Shown: in pieces, positions 22,029 through 32,717 of the stretch
Position numbering within the stretch: the first letter of the stretch is position 1
Layout of the letters: every line of letters starts with the position of its first letter
NCBI RefSeq assembly: GCF_001632365.1
Contig: NW_024468531.1
Span: 62,001 to 126,000 of the forward strand
Length of the DNA stretch: 64,000 bases
DNA from: Laetiporus sulphureus 93-53
Taxonomy: Eukaryota; Basidiomycota; Agaricomycetes; Polyporales; Laetiporaceae
Reading direction: 5' to 3'
The notes under the pieces: model-generated
Databases searched by the model: none
Told to the model about the DNA's origin: nothing
Seen by the model: the letters and a program-made list of their open reading frames with translations, nothing else
Made by a program: the position numbers and the translations under genes

Positions 22029-23768
22029 ATGGACAGCGGACCCGCGGACCTCGGCGGTCATGCGACATCAAACGACTTGGGACATGACGCTGAAGAACAC
22101 ATTGCTCGAGAGATAGCTATGCATCATCGGGAGATCCAGAAGCTGAGAAAGCGGTTGAACTCGCATCGCACTGCTTGCAGGCTTCCGGTCGAGATCCTAA
22201 CGAACATCTTCGAGGAAGTCCGACTCACTACCCAGACTTTGGACTACAGCCCGTTACAGGACCCTGATCCCTACGAGTGGATTGTCGTCACTCATGTATG
22301 TTCCCTTTGGCGCGATGTTGCTCTTCGGTCGCCCGCGCTATGGCGACATATATATGTGACCGAGACTGCCATGGAATGGATAACAGAAATTCTTAGCCGT
22401 TCCAAAGACATCCCCTTGGTGGTTGTAGCTCGCTATGTTCCCGACTCAGCAATACCACGCCAGATGGTCGCTGTCGTACTACAGAAGATGTTTCGGATAG
22501 GGATCCTTCGCATTTCGGCTCCAATGGATGTATTGAAGAACATCGCACAACTCATTGACGGGTCAGCACCTGTCCTGCAGCATATTATAATTACGTGTAA
22601 CAGCACTTGGCACGAACCAGTCAGTTTTGGCCTTCTACTCAATCCCGAACAGTTGCCGGTTCTACAACGACTCGAATTAGATGACATCTCGTTTCCTTGG
22701 GGCACACCTCTTCCCCACACGGTGCGCGAACTTACTTCCCGTGTTCGTGAAACGACTTTGGGCGACATGCTGCGGACATTGAATACAGTCCCCGGTCTGG
22801 AAGTACTCAGCCTTTCGAGCAACCCATTTTCGCTCAGTGACAATCGAGAAGATCATACAATAGTCCCTCTCCCGCGCCTCCGGCTGCTGTGTTTCTCAGA
22901 GGGCGATATATCTCATGTCGCGAGCCTAGTCGATCATATCTCGTTTCCTTTGCAAACGAGCATCGAGTGGACGTGTCCTTACGCGTTCGGTGACGAACAA
23001 CCGTTCGCTACTCTAGCGGCGAAGTTGTTCACACGTACACAATGGAAAGCCTTGCACATTAGTTCAGAGTTGTGGCGAATCATGATCAGGGCCTCCAGTG
23101 ACGCCGAACAGCTTGACTGGTGTCGCGGCTATGTCGGATCATCGAGCACGCTGGATTTCAGTTACGCATCTGATCTACAATCCCTTCCGGCACGCGAATT
23201 GGTCGCTACGTTCTGCAAGGCCGTCCCGCTCATCTACGTTCGCACGCTGGAGATGTCATGTGGGTTCGATGACCTAGGCTGGATGGAGTTGTTTGGTGAT
23301 CTGCCAAACCTTTCCAGTCTGCATGTGGTTGGTGGCATGGCGCTGACCCTACCACGGGCTCTCCGGACTCGCCTTCGAGACGATGGCGATGGCGATGTCC
23401 TTTACTTCGCACACGATCTCCGCACACTGACTTTCAGTGAGGTTGATTTTATGGCCCCGGCGATCTCTTTCGGTCCGATTACATCGTGCGGCCCGTTGAA
23501 GGAGCTAGAGATCGCTCTCCAAGAACGGCGCGCACATGACGTAAATCTAAAGAAGATAGCCTTCAGGCACTGTACAAAACTGGGCGATTATAACCGTCGA
23601 CGATGGGAGCACCTTGCCGAGAAGGTAGAGCATTACTGCAGCTGGGAAGAATTCACGGACACTGATGAGGGTGGCTATCTCTCGGAGGCGGACATCCCAC
23701 AAATTGACGAGGACGATGAAGACTTCGACGACTTCGACGAGAACAACCATATTCATGGCGCATATTGA
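22029..23768 (+). CDS. F-box and leucine-rich protein, single exon (579 aa)
   Basis: Agaricomycete F-box protein unrelated in detail to the array genes. The start is MDSGPADLGG at 22029; the open frame extends upstream only through non-ATG codons, and tttgcag just before suggests a 5'UTR intron (about 21960-22020). A short coiled-coil (EIAMHHREIQKLRKRLNSHR) precedes the F-box (CRLPVEILTNIFEEVRL, then VVTHVCSLWRDVALRSPALW). A long leucine-rich region follows and the C-terminus is very acidic (EDDEDFDDFDENN). It is probably an SCF adaptor; the substrate is unknown. The gene is intact and close to the array, with a likely broken relative just upstream. Confidence 0.88.
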   Translation: MDSGPADLGGHATSNDLGHDAEEHIAREIAMHHREIQKLRKRLNSHRTACRLPVEILTNIFEEVRLTTQTLDYSPLQDPDPYEWIVVTHVCSLWRDVALRSPALWRHIYVTETAMEWITEILSRSKDIPLVVVARYVPDSAIPRQMVAVVLQKMFRIGILRISAPMDVLKNIAQLIDGSAPVLQHIIITCNSTWHEPVSFGLLLNPEQLPVLQRLELDDISFPWGTPLPHTVRELTSRVRETTLGDMLRTLNTVPGLEVLSLSSNPFSLSDNREDHTIVPLPRLRLLCFSEGDISHVASLVDHISFPLQTSIEWTCPYAFGDEQPFATLAAKLFTRTQWKALHISSELWRIMIRASSDAEQLDWCRGYVGSSSTLDFSYASDLQSLPARELVATFCKAVPLIYVRTLEMSCGFDDLGWMELFGDLPNLSSLHVVGGMALTLPRALRTRLRDDGDGDVLYFAHDLRTLTFSEVDFMAPAISFGPITSCGPLKELEIALQERRAHDVNLKKIAFRHCTKLGDYNRRRWEHLAEKVEHYCSWEEFTDTDEGGYLSEADIPQIDEDDEDFDDFDENNHIHGAY

Positions 23769-23938
23769 AAAATGGCTCGACTTCTGCACATGCGCAAGGT
23801 GCGTATTTCATTCGCTCGGTTTCTATCTGTCCATTCTCACAAAATGACTTATAGATCGATTGAAAGTATCCACGTTCGATTTGCTTGTCGATGGGCCTAT
23901 CAATTGGCACGTTCATTCTCGCTTTTCGGGACATCTTA

Positions 23939-24036
23939 TGACAATCCTATTACAATCTGCGAAACGGATCTACTGACGCTGCTCTTTTGACAATCCTACT
24001 ACAATCTGCGAAACGGATATACTGACGCTGCTCTTT
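23939..24036. repeat. 49-bp tandem duplication in the 3' flank of the F-box gene
   Basis: Copies at 23939-23987 and 23988-24036, each tgacaatcctaNtacaatct followed by gcgaaacggatNtactgacgctgctcttt. Only about three positions differ, so the duplication is recent. Confidence 0.85.
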
Positions 24037-24461
24037 CTGAGACATTGCTATCACAAAATCCTCGCTACCCTCGTATGATTCGAAAATGTATTTTTACATG
24101 ACTTTTGAAGACGCCATGGCGTTGCGTTCCACTGCCACCAATTTGAGATTTAATGTGTCGTCCGTTTTTCAGATTATATATGTCTTGTCCGATATCTGCG
24201 TTCTCTCATTGATTGAGGTGCATGTATGCAACTGCTCCCTTTTCCCAGCTGCCGCATTTCGTTCCCTGGGAGTCAACACACCTCATGCCCTCTGTCAAAA
24301 ATTCTTTTCAATGCTACAGCTTACAAGATTCTGTTGATCGCGTTCACGAGGGCTATATGCTACAGGCGTAGAACTACAGGAGGCTATCTTCTTATACAAG
24401 TCCAATCATCACACGATACACCGAGTCATTTGCTTCTTCTCTTGACATGCACAACGTTCTC
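24037..24461. other. Intergenic, convergent 3' ends
   Basis: Between the plus-strand F-box gene and the minus-strand flavoprotein. Pyrimidine-rich, with a short open frame but no recognisable gene. Confidence 0.4.
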
Positions 24462-26852
24462 TTAGTTGGCTGACAACACCCTGCCCTTTGCGCTAACGGT
24501 CTGGATATCAACAGACAGAATATCCTGTGAGGAGGTGAGCGGTCAACTGTACATTCAAGCAGCATTCCACCGGATGGGCTTACCTTACCACCCCTCAGCT
24601 CTGCAGGCGATGGCATCATGCCCAGCCGCATGAGCTCAGATGCCTTGCTGACAACAGGGTCGTTTTGCATGCTGCAGATGACGATTCAATAATCAGAAGG
24701 TCAATGACAACGTCATGACCCACCTAGCCACTGCAACGACTTTATCGTCTTTCACATAGTATGCAATGAACTGAAACGGAAGTCAGTAGCCGTTGAAGTT
24801 TGCGAATAGAGGATTCCTGCTTACTTTCATCTCATCTGGATTTCCGACCATGATAATATCATCGAATCCTGCGCCAACGCCACAGTAGCGCAGCTGCTGA
24901 CCCTCTGCATAGTATTGTCAATCCGCGCACAAGGAACAAAAAAGGAAAGACTACATACGTGCACTCCAGAACACAGGGATCTTGACGTACGGCTGGGGCT
25001 TTCCTTCCGCGATCGTTTTACCGACCGCACGTCCTTGGTTGCCAGCAACCTACATAATGTCGCGTCAGCTCTTATTCTTCAAACAAGCGTGCAGTGCTTA
25101 CGTTCCAGTGCTCGATCCTCCTCATCTCCCCCGTCCCAGGCTGAGGGTAGATCGCAATATCGCCAATGGCATACACGTCCTCCACTCCCTTCACCTGCAA
25201 GAACTGATCCACGACCACCCCCCCGCTCTTGTCAAGCGCATTTTCGAAACCCTTGCTCCCCTTCAGGAACTGTGTCGCGGGGGCAACACCAACGCCCATG
25301 ACTATTGCGTCTGCTGGCAGTGTCCGCTGACCGTCAGCCGTCTTCAAAATAACAGCCTCGGCCTTAGACGAGTCCGTCTTCGAAGGCACAATCTTCTCAA
25401 TGGTGCTTTGCATGTGGAAGCGCGCACCCTTGCTGATGTGAAACTGCACGATATATCGTTAACGACCAAATGACAGTGCAGATAGAGAGATAAATGAACC
25501 TTCATGAGACCCTGGCCAACCTGCTTGCCAAGGATGGAATCGAAGGGGACTTCCTCCAGACCGATAACATCGATCGACGCGAGCTTGCGGTTCGAGACCG
25601 CGACCACGAGCTCCATGCTGATGAAGGAGGAACCGATCACTACGAGTCGCTTACCCTCCTGGCAAGCTGTAACGACCACGCATCAGCCATGCACTGAACA
25701 AACATGACCTTACAACTACCTGCGTCAATCTTCTTCGCATCATCAATGCCTCTCAGAGTGTAGACATTCGCAAGGTCTTTACCCTCGATCGGGAGCCTCC
25801 TGGCCACACCGCCCGTCGCCAGGATAAGCGTATCGTATGGAACGCGCTCCTTGTTCTGACCAACGACGACTTCCTTTGCAGGCACGTCCACCGCAGTAAC
25901 CTCGGTACTGGTTCGAAGGTCAACACCATATTCTGTCTTTAGCTCCTCAGGAGAGCGCAACTCGATCTTCGCCGGATCCGTGATAAGCGCCTTACTCAAC
26001 TTAGTCCTAGGAACATCGTTAATGACTTGACAAGATTCGCAACGCATATATGCTCCCACCTATCAATTGGACTGTAGTACTCCCTCGAGAGCACAGTGAT
26101 CGGACCATTGTACCCGTGCTATATGCGCGTGAACCTCGGCACATACACCTATGTCACAATACCAGACGTACCTCGCGCAAGCCTTCGACACAGTGAAACG
26201 TACCACTGCCGCCACCGACAATGACGACACCTTTTCTGTTGCTTACAGTTGCAGCAGACAGCTTGGGTTGGCGGGAGAGGTTGCTCTTGAGCGTGTCGGA
26301 GGGATTCGCGGTCACGTGGATCTTGTTGTCGGCGATGTACGCCTTGAAAGAGTGGATGGGATTGGGTGCAGGCGCATCCTCTGCTTTACGTGTCAGAGTT
26401 GCTTAAAGATATGGTTCAACGTTCATGGCTCACGCACCAATATCACCAGTGCACACGTTGAAGCAGGCTTGCAAGAACTGATCTCAGATTGCGTTCTCAT
26501 TCAGTGTTGCACGACACTACTTACCACCATGCCAGGGGCTGAGAATCCATTAAAATATCAGTATCCATGGTCCTCTCTAAACACCGTATTGCGTTACTTA
26601 CCAGACAACACGACCATCGGCAGTGAGGACACCCTTCGCAAGAGGGGCACCGTAGTGAGTGCAGAATGCGCTCGTCGCGTGAATCTTGTCGCCGAGACGT
26701 GCAAGGAGCACCTTGCCTTCGCCTTCGAAATCCACTTGTTTCCTTAAATTTACCATCAGCAGTCGCCCTCGCTCGTCGCGTCACATCCACTCGCACATCT
26801 CTCCATCCTTGAGTTCAGACTCGTCGAGAACAGCGATGGTTTTCGCGGACAT
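24462..26852 (-). CDS. Rieske-domain AIF-type flavoprotein (AIFM3/Nfrl-like NAD(P)H ferredoxin reductase)
   Basis: FAD-dependent pyridine-nucleotide reductase fused to an N-terminal Rieske [2Fe-2S] domain. It starts MSAKTIAVLDESELKDGE at 26852 and the first introns restore the frame. Rieske ligand motifs are CTHYGAPLAKG and CPWHGACFNVC, split over several small exons. The reductase part has a FAD-binding glycine motif (GVVIVGGGSGTFHCVEGL), REYYSPIDRTKLSKAL, LILATGGVARRLP, an NAD-binding motif (RLVVIGSSFISMEL; GxGxxG-like with S substitutions) and the second FAD motif (GVEDVYAIGDIAIYP). It ends QTVSAKGRVLSAN at 24462. About nine introns. In the family these proteins act in mitochondrial or cytosolic redox chemistry; no clear targeting peptide is seen. 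The neighbour is mitochondrial SDH3, on the same strand. Confidence 0.92.
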
Positions 26853-27337
26853 GTTACGGAGCTGAGATGAGTATGGTCGCAGTAAAAGATGTGAACGGTG
26901 CGTATACGCGAGTGTGCGGAGATGGAGGCGAGTGAGACGGAGGAGGGAGGACATGAACGCGGGCGGCCGTGGATGAGGATATCTCGAAGCGCCGGTAACC
27001 CGATCGCGTCTCCGTTGACGTCACTGTCGCACGCATACGGTATCCAATGAGGGTGCTTCCAATTGCCATCTTATATTTTCGTGAATATGCCTCCGTATTG
27101 TTCGGGATTCAGCCAACGTCGGCGAAGCTCATGCAAGTTGCAGAGCAGACCACCGCGCGTACTTCAAGGTTCGTCCAATACACACCTTACTGCAACGATT
27201 CGCATGAAAGTCATAGCCGACTCCATATACGCAGTCACGCCGCATCACCCTTCAAACCAGATAGAATACACTGGAGCGTACAACCACACACCACGATGCT
27301 CTTGGATACTCAAATTCTGCAACAAAAGGACTGCAAT

Positions 27338-28112
27338 TTACATCATCACAAGCGCGACGGTGGTAACAGCTGTAGCACCCAGGACAGCGTAACCCGTCTG
27401 GTAGGCTCCCTTCAAGGTGGTGACTGGAGAACCGCAGAGGTGTCATGAGCATCATGCGACTATCTGGAGAAAGGCCGGACGCACATTTTCCCACGTCCCA
27501 GACCAAATGACGAATACCATTCCAGGAGTGGAACGCGAAAGGCGCGGCAAGGATGGTCTTGCCCGCGATCTTCAGACCCTCAGGAAGACCAGCAATGAAC
27601 TCAACGACATGCGTAGAGTCAAATACGGTCGGGGCGACGAGGTAGGCAAGGGCGTAGGCGTAGAGGACTGTGTATGGTTGTGCGTCCTAGATTTTCAGCG
27701 ACCCGACCCTTCTACGACGCAAAGCAAATGACTATAACTCACGGACACCCAGACCAGCGCCCGTAAAACGGTGGGCAATGGACCCAACCCAGGTGAGCTG
27801 GGGTTGGTAGATGGTGAAGTGGGGGCTTGAGGGACGCTTCAGTCGTTGCGCGTTCAGGATCTCCTCAGACGCTGAGGGCGGTAGTGATCGAGTCGTGATT
27901 CCCCTACACATTGATTTCAGCACTGCTAGCAGCACGCGTGAAGTGAGACCCATTCACCGCCTCGCGACGGCATTCCTTAAAGCGGGAGCTTCAAACCACG
28001 AATGTCAGTGCCGCCGCAGATTGTAGGATCAATGGAGTCAAGTACCGAATCTGGGCTTGAATGCAACCTGTCTCAGGGCAGATCCAAGACCCAAGGCGCG
28101 AGTGGACATCAT
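27338..28112 (-). CDS. sdh3: Succinate dehydrogenase cytochrome b subunit (complex II membrane anchor)
   Basis: Heme- and ubiquinone-binding membrane subunit of mitochondrial complex II. It starts MMSTRALGLGSALRQVAF at 28112, a basic amphipathic presequence. A short intron follows after PRF (GTACTTGAC...TTTGAAG), then LRNAVARR, another intron and GITTRSLPPSASEEILNAQR. The diagnostic core is RPSSPHFTIYQPQLTWVGS then IAHRFTGAGLGV. The later exons carry LYAYALAYLVAPTVFD, AAPFAFHSWNGIRHLVWD (axial-His region) and the third helix YQTGYAVLGATAVTTVALV. Stop TAA at 27338-27340. Five exons. An in-frame stop upstream of the second exon forces the presequence splice chosen here. Confidence 0.92.
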
Positions 28113-30017
28113 CGTAGAAGAGGTGGTGAACGTTGGAGGCGGAGATAGAGATGGTCAACACTCCACAGAGCGGGAACAGCGCGGAAGGCGTCGGCCGACT
28201 GTGACTCGCCTTCACATGTCCGTGACAACTGTCACGCCGAGGCGTTTCTTTGACGGCCACGGCGGCGCGCCATAATTTCACTACCATTCATCATCGTCTG
28301 AAACGATGACCGCTACGTCGTATCAATCCTGTTGTATTCGTCGTGTCTTAGATGATTTTATTTTGGGTCCCAAACAAATGATGAAGGATGCTACAATATA
28401 TCTGACGATATCGGGGTGCGTTTCATCCTTGTTGACCTCTTGAAACTATTTTCTCCCAACTGGATGCCATCCCATCCACACTATATCAAGAGTGGACTCA
28501 GGCCAAGTGCCAGGTTCTCTACCCCCATCTTCTCCTCGTGCTGTGGTCTCTGCAACTCAAGGTATTTCATCCATCATGCTCTATTACGCTCGTCAGAATG
28601 TGCTGCGATTCGCAGCTTATCCTGAGAACGTACGCTTGACGAGTGCAGGCTTATGCACGGATGTCGCCTGGTCAGGACCTGCACAGGTCCACTAGCACAA
28701 CCCCTTCAGTTCGTCCATGGAAGCCAGCTGGTCCGGCCGGTCGATTTTCAAGATTGACGTAAGTGGCACAACCAAATAAAATTCCTCTAGAGGTCAAAAC
28801 ATGAACACTGCAGCAACTCAGCGTAAGAATAGCGCTTCGGTGAGGAGAAATGTGAGGCAAAAATGTTGATTACGGGTGGTTGGCACTAACCAGAGTTTCC
28901 GGACAATTCATCATACAGGCATGATCTCTCCCGCTTGGAAGGCTGCGAACGCACAAACCTGTCTGGTAGGATCGCGCGCTTCGATCGTTCCCGCGAAATG
29001 CTAAAACTGGCTAAGCGCGCGTCGCCACCTGTGCTTGATTGCCCCCGTCGGCCGGGGCCATCCTGGTCCGTTATTGAACAGATTGAATACGGGGCAAGTC
29101 CAGTGAGTGGCGCCTGCACTTTGACATCTTCATTGGCACGCTTTGAAGGGTCTTCGTCTGCTTCATTGCCGCCGCACGTGTGCAGCCTTTCGCAGGTACG
29201 TGCATACCGACGCAGGAATTTATCTCTGCTCATGGGTACTGGTTGTCGAGAAGTTTTCAGCTGTCAACGTCATCTGTCCGGGCTCATGGGAGTGCCCAAC
29301 GCCTTTGAACGATTAACTCACCGCATGGATAGGACGCCACACCTACCCTACATGCTTGTCTTCGATCTTGCATGCCGACGCACGCTTATATTTTGTTATC
29401 TCCGCGTGATCAAAGCAGAATCTGACGTAGCGAAGCTAGACTTTGAAAAAAGCGTCTCCGTTGGAGGGAGAGGATGGATAACATGGGGTGGGGAACTCTG
29501 GTTTGTCTATCGCAGCGCTCAGGCTCGACCACGACCACAATACCGGAGTTTCTCGGCGACAATCGGCTCAATTTCGTTGTGTTCAACTCTTCACGGTAGC
29601 GTGCTGATGGACTATCCGATCGAAAAAATGCTGACATAATTTCCCCAGCGGTGTCTTCCAGTCATGTGAATCGATCCTTCCATCTGCATGTCTCGGTCCC
29701 TGTATGATGACATCCCCGCCGCGGGAGAACCCATCTCAGCGACGCCAATCACGGCCATCGGGCGTTCTTAGGCGTTTATAAGGGCGGACGCGAGTGGGGG
29801 GAGCACTTCTCCTCTTCAACCTCTCTGCACACGGATGTCGCCGTACAGGTTCAAAGCACAAAGCACTTCGTGATAATGCGGAAGGAAACGCGAGCGCGCG
29901 AGCAGGAAGTTATGGCTTGTGGGCGTCGTCCTTTGGGCTCCCTGTGCATATATAAAGAGCTCGCCATTTGGTTGAAATCCTTCATCTTCCCTCGTCCCCC
30001 ATCATCCGCCTGCGCCC
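28113..30017. other. Intergenic, divergent promoters of sdh3 and the membrane protein
   Basis: About 1.9 kb between two divergent genes. A 234-codon open frame exists on the plus strand (28935-29639) but begins at a non-ATG codon, resembles no family and overlaps an equally open minus frame; I read it as non-coding. A TATA box for the plus gene is at 29948. Confidence 0.5.
29948..29956 (+). promoter_or_regulatory. TATA box of the downstream membrane protein
   Basis: TATATAAAG about 70 bp before the ATG at 30018, at normal spacing for a core promoter, followed by a pyrimidine-rich tract (ccttcatcttccctcgtccc) of the kind seen at fungal transcription starts. Confidence 0.6.
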
Positions 30018-32062
30018 ATGGGCGACGATATCCCTGCCTTTCGTTGGAACTCCAACGAGACCCTCGATGAGGCAGGGTATCAGCACATGTTGGACCTCCT
30101 TGAGCAAGGTCAAAACGTCGATCGTGTTGACCACGGGTCCGTCAGCCCAGCTCGTCCTCCTCCTTCCCTTTTGGATGCATTTTCCCTGCGCGGAACGGCT
30201 GAACAGAGCACCATGGATGCTCTGCCTGACATATTGGGCCATCTGATCTCATTTGACGAGATTGCTCAAGAACGCCACAGTGATGACGCGTCCTCGGATG
30301 CGACGACGCAGGTGGACTCGCAGGAGTATAGCGATCAGGGTACAATCAGTCGATCGGGTAACGCACTCATGCTGGAAGGCTGTGTCGAGCCAGAGGATGT
30401 GCCCGGTGCTTCATCCCGCTCTCGACACAGCGTCGATAACTGGTGGGAGGGATCATACTCCCACGATTCCCCCACGCCGGTTTCCTTACCATACAATCAT
30501 TCTCCCTTGCGGACCGCTTCACCTCACTGCGGCCGCGATGAACATATGTACGACCAGGCGGGGTTTGCAGATGGTCTTGGTTTCGCAGACTTTGCTGTGA
30601 CGCACCCAATTTCGACGAGCATGCGCGCAATATCGCCTCTCATTGCTCCGTTCGATGCTCCCATGCCCTCCTCATCTCCAGTTTGGTGCGCGACTACTGC
30701 CACTGAAAATAGTTTGTACGTTCCGCAACGCGATAACATCGTTCTCCGACGAGCCGCATCCTGTGCGGACCCGCTTAGCAGGCGTACGACTATCATGAGA
30801 CCTAGAAGTGCTCTAACTACCTTACCCGATCCCGTTATTGCCTGCGATGGCTGCCATGACCAATCCCCTCATCTTCTGCCTCCGCTACTCCTGGTTCAGG
30901 CTTCCAATGTTCCTGCGCATTCCATCGGAGTGTCCGCTGTCGCGTTCACACCTGATATACCCTCGACGCCGGAGACTGCAAGGAGTCAGGCATCATTTCA
31001 AATCAACTCGCTGCGCTCCTTAACGTCGTTTCAGTCGATGACTGCAAGCTGCCTGGCTACGGACACCTTCGAGATGATTACGCCGCGTCTCAGATCGTCC
31101 CACTCGCTGACGACTAATTGGATTTTGTCACCACTGTACCCGGCCCCGTCGTGTTCTCCCCGTTTTCAGCCACCTAAGTCCTCGTGCAGTCATGCTGAGC
31201 GCGCGGTCGTCCGATCGGTATCTGACAGAAGCATCTCAGCTTCTGGCTCCGTATCCGTTGTTCAATGTCGGAGCGCACCCTATGGATCGCGCGCCGCTGC
31301 CGCTGGGCTGATGGTTAGGACATCACGACTCACAAGTCATGCCTTGCCAGAATGGAAGCCAAAGTGGACCGAATTCGCATTGCAGACGTTCATTGGGATG
31401 GAGCGCACAGTGCTGGTTATCAAACCCGAGTGGGATGACGAAACGCTCTTGCGGAAACTTAAGAAAACGTATCGCAAGAAGCGCGGTTGGCTCAGTTGGT
31501 GCTGTATAAGGTAAGCTGCAGCCAGCCCATGGTGTAAGTGCGACGCTCACATGTTACATCTAGGACGGTTGTAAAGGTGTGGGTCAGTAGACATGATCCA
31601 CGCTATTGAGATTGAATGGAAGCTCATACTCGTGTACTCACACACAGGCACAGGATGACATTGTCTATCCGGAGCATGTGAACCAAAGCGCGACGACCGA
31701 GCGTTGTATCCAGCGAATGCGGCATTACCTCGATCACCCGGACGAATCGAAAGGTCGCCATGAGTTTATGGAAGCTCTATCCATGGACGAGCGCCATGGC
31801 ATCGAGTACGTCGAGCGGTATAAAGCCGCATGGTTTTACTGCGCAGCTTTCGGGGCTGTCGTCGTTTTCTCTCTCACACCCTCTGTGATATACACTGTTC
31901 TCAAAGATGATGTGGTTGGCGGGTTCACAATTGGCGGTACGTATCTCATTCCTGGTCATTCACGATCTTGCGCCGATTAATTTGGCATGCGCAGTATTTC
32001 TCTTAACCTGTCTTTTGGCGTTTCTGACCGTGGCATCAATCTGCATGCCTGCGTTCAAATAG
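30018..32062 (+). CDS. Unknown C-terminally membrane-anchored protein (620 aa)
   Basis: Four exons: 30018-31510, a 13-bp micro-exon 31563-31575, 31648-31936 and 31995-32062; the joined frame is 621 codons. The first ~440 residues are disordered and rich in Ser, Pro and His. A folded C-terminal part begins WTEFALQTFIGMERTVLVIK, continues through a basic helix (LLRKLKKTYRKKRGWLSW) and MRHYLDHPDESKGRHEFMEA, and reaches two hydrophobic segments (FYCAAFGAVVVFSLTPSVIY and FLLTCLLAFLTVASICM) near the end. The pattern of a KxYRxxRGW helix, an HPDE segment and C-terminal helices resembles an uncharacterised agaricomycete family I have seen annotated only as hypothetical. Membrane topology is inferred; function unknown. 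The micro-exon is the least certain junction. Confidence 0.75.
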
Positions 32063-32284
32063 ACGGTTCACTGAATTCACGCATATATCATTATTCATAA
32101 ATATCACAAAGTATACCCCCCATTGTACTCCACAAATGCTCTTCCATTGTTGTTGTAACAGCTCACTCACATTAGTAGCGGTCGAACTCCTACATCATCG
32201 CATTATTTACCTTTACAGTAGCTGGCTACCCTTCCCTTAATGTTCTCACATACCACCACAAAGCCGTGCTCGCATACCCATTGC

Positions 32285-32705
32285 ACTATCCATACCCTCA
32301 TACATATCACATACCCATTACGACCATTCTCCAGAGATAATCACCAAGTAGTGATAGCTCAGACATGTAACGTAAAAGACTTCTCATGACAAGCAGAAAT
32401 ACAGAGATGGTCGACACATAAGCAGCGTGATAAACCTCGCCTCTTCCGCCACCACAACAAAAACCTCCTCAGTCGAAACTTCGTTCTGCTCAAAACGACG
32501 AGTTACAGCTCAGTACCCTCATACATAAAACATCCTCGTTATAACCATCCTCCACAGATAACCACCACTGATAGTTCAAGACGTGTAAAGTAAAAGACTT
32601 CTCATAGCAAAGAAACGTACAAAGATGGTCAACATATAAGCAGCATAAACCTTGCCTCATCCACCGTCACGACGAAAACCTCCTTTATCAACACTAAGTC
32701 CAGCT
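32285..32705. repeat. Diverged ~220-bp tandem duplication
   Basis: Two copies (about 32285-32485 and 32510-32705). They share, in order, taccctcatacat; ctccagagataa or ctccacagataa; gtaaaagacttctcat; agatggtc(g/a)acaca or acata; ataagcagc; and aaaacctcct. It lies between the stop of the plus-strand membrane protein and the stop of the minus-strand SRA gene, so it spans both 3' ends. Confidence 0.75.
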
Positions 32706-32717
32706 CGTGACAACGAC

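Noticed and set aside
23939..24036. CRISPR-like or satellite array
   Set aside because: Only two adjacent copies without spacers; a simple tandem duplication, and CRISPR is not expected in a fungus.
28935..29639. 234-codon plus-strand open frame
   Set aside because: It begins at a non-ATG codon, overlaps an equally open minus frame, shows no domain and has no splice continuation; most likely chance.
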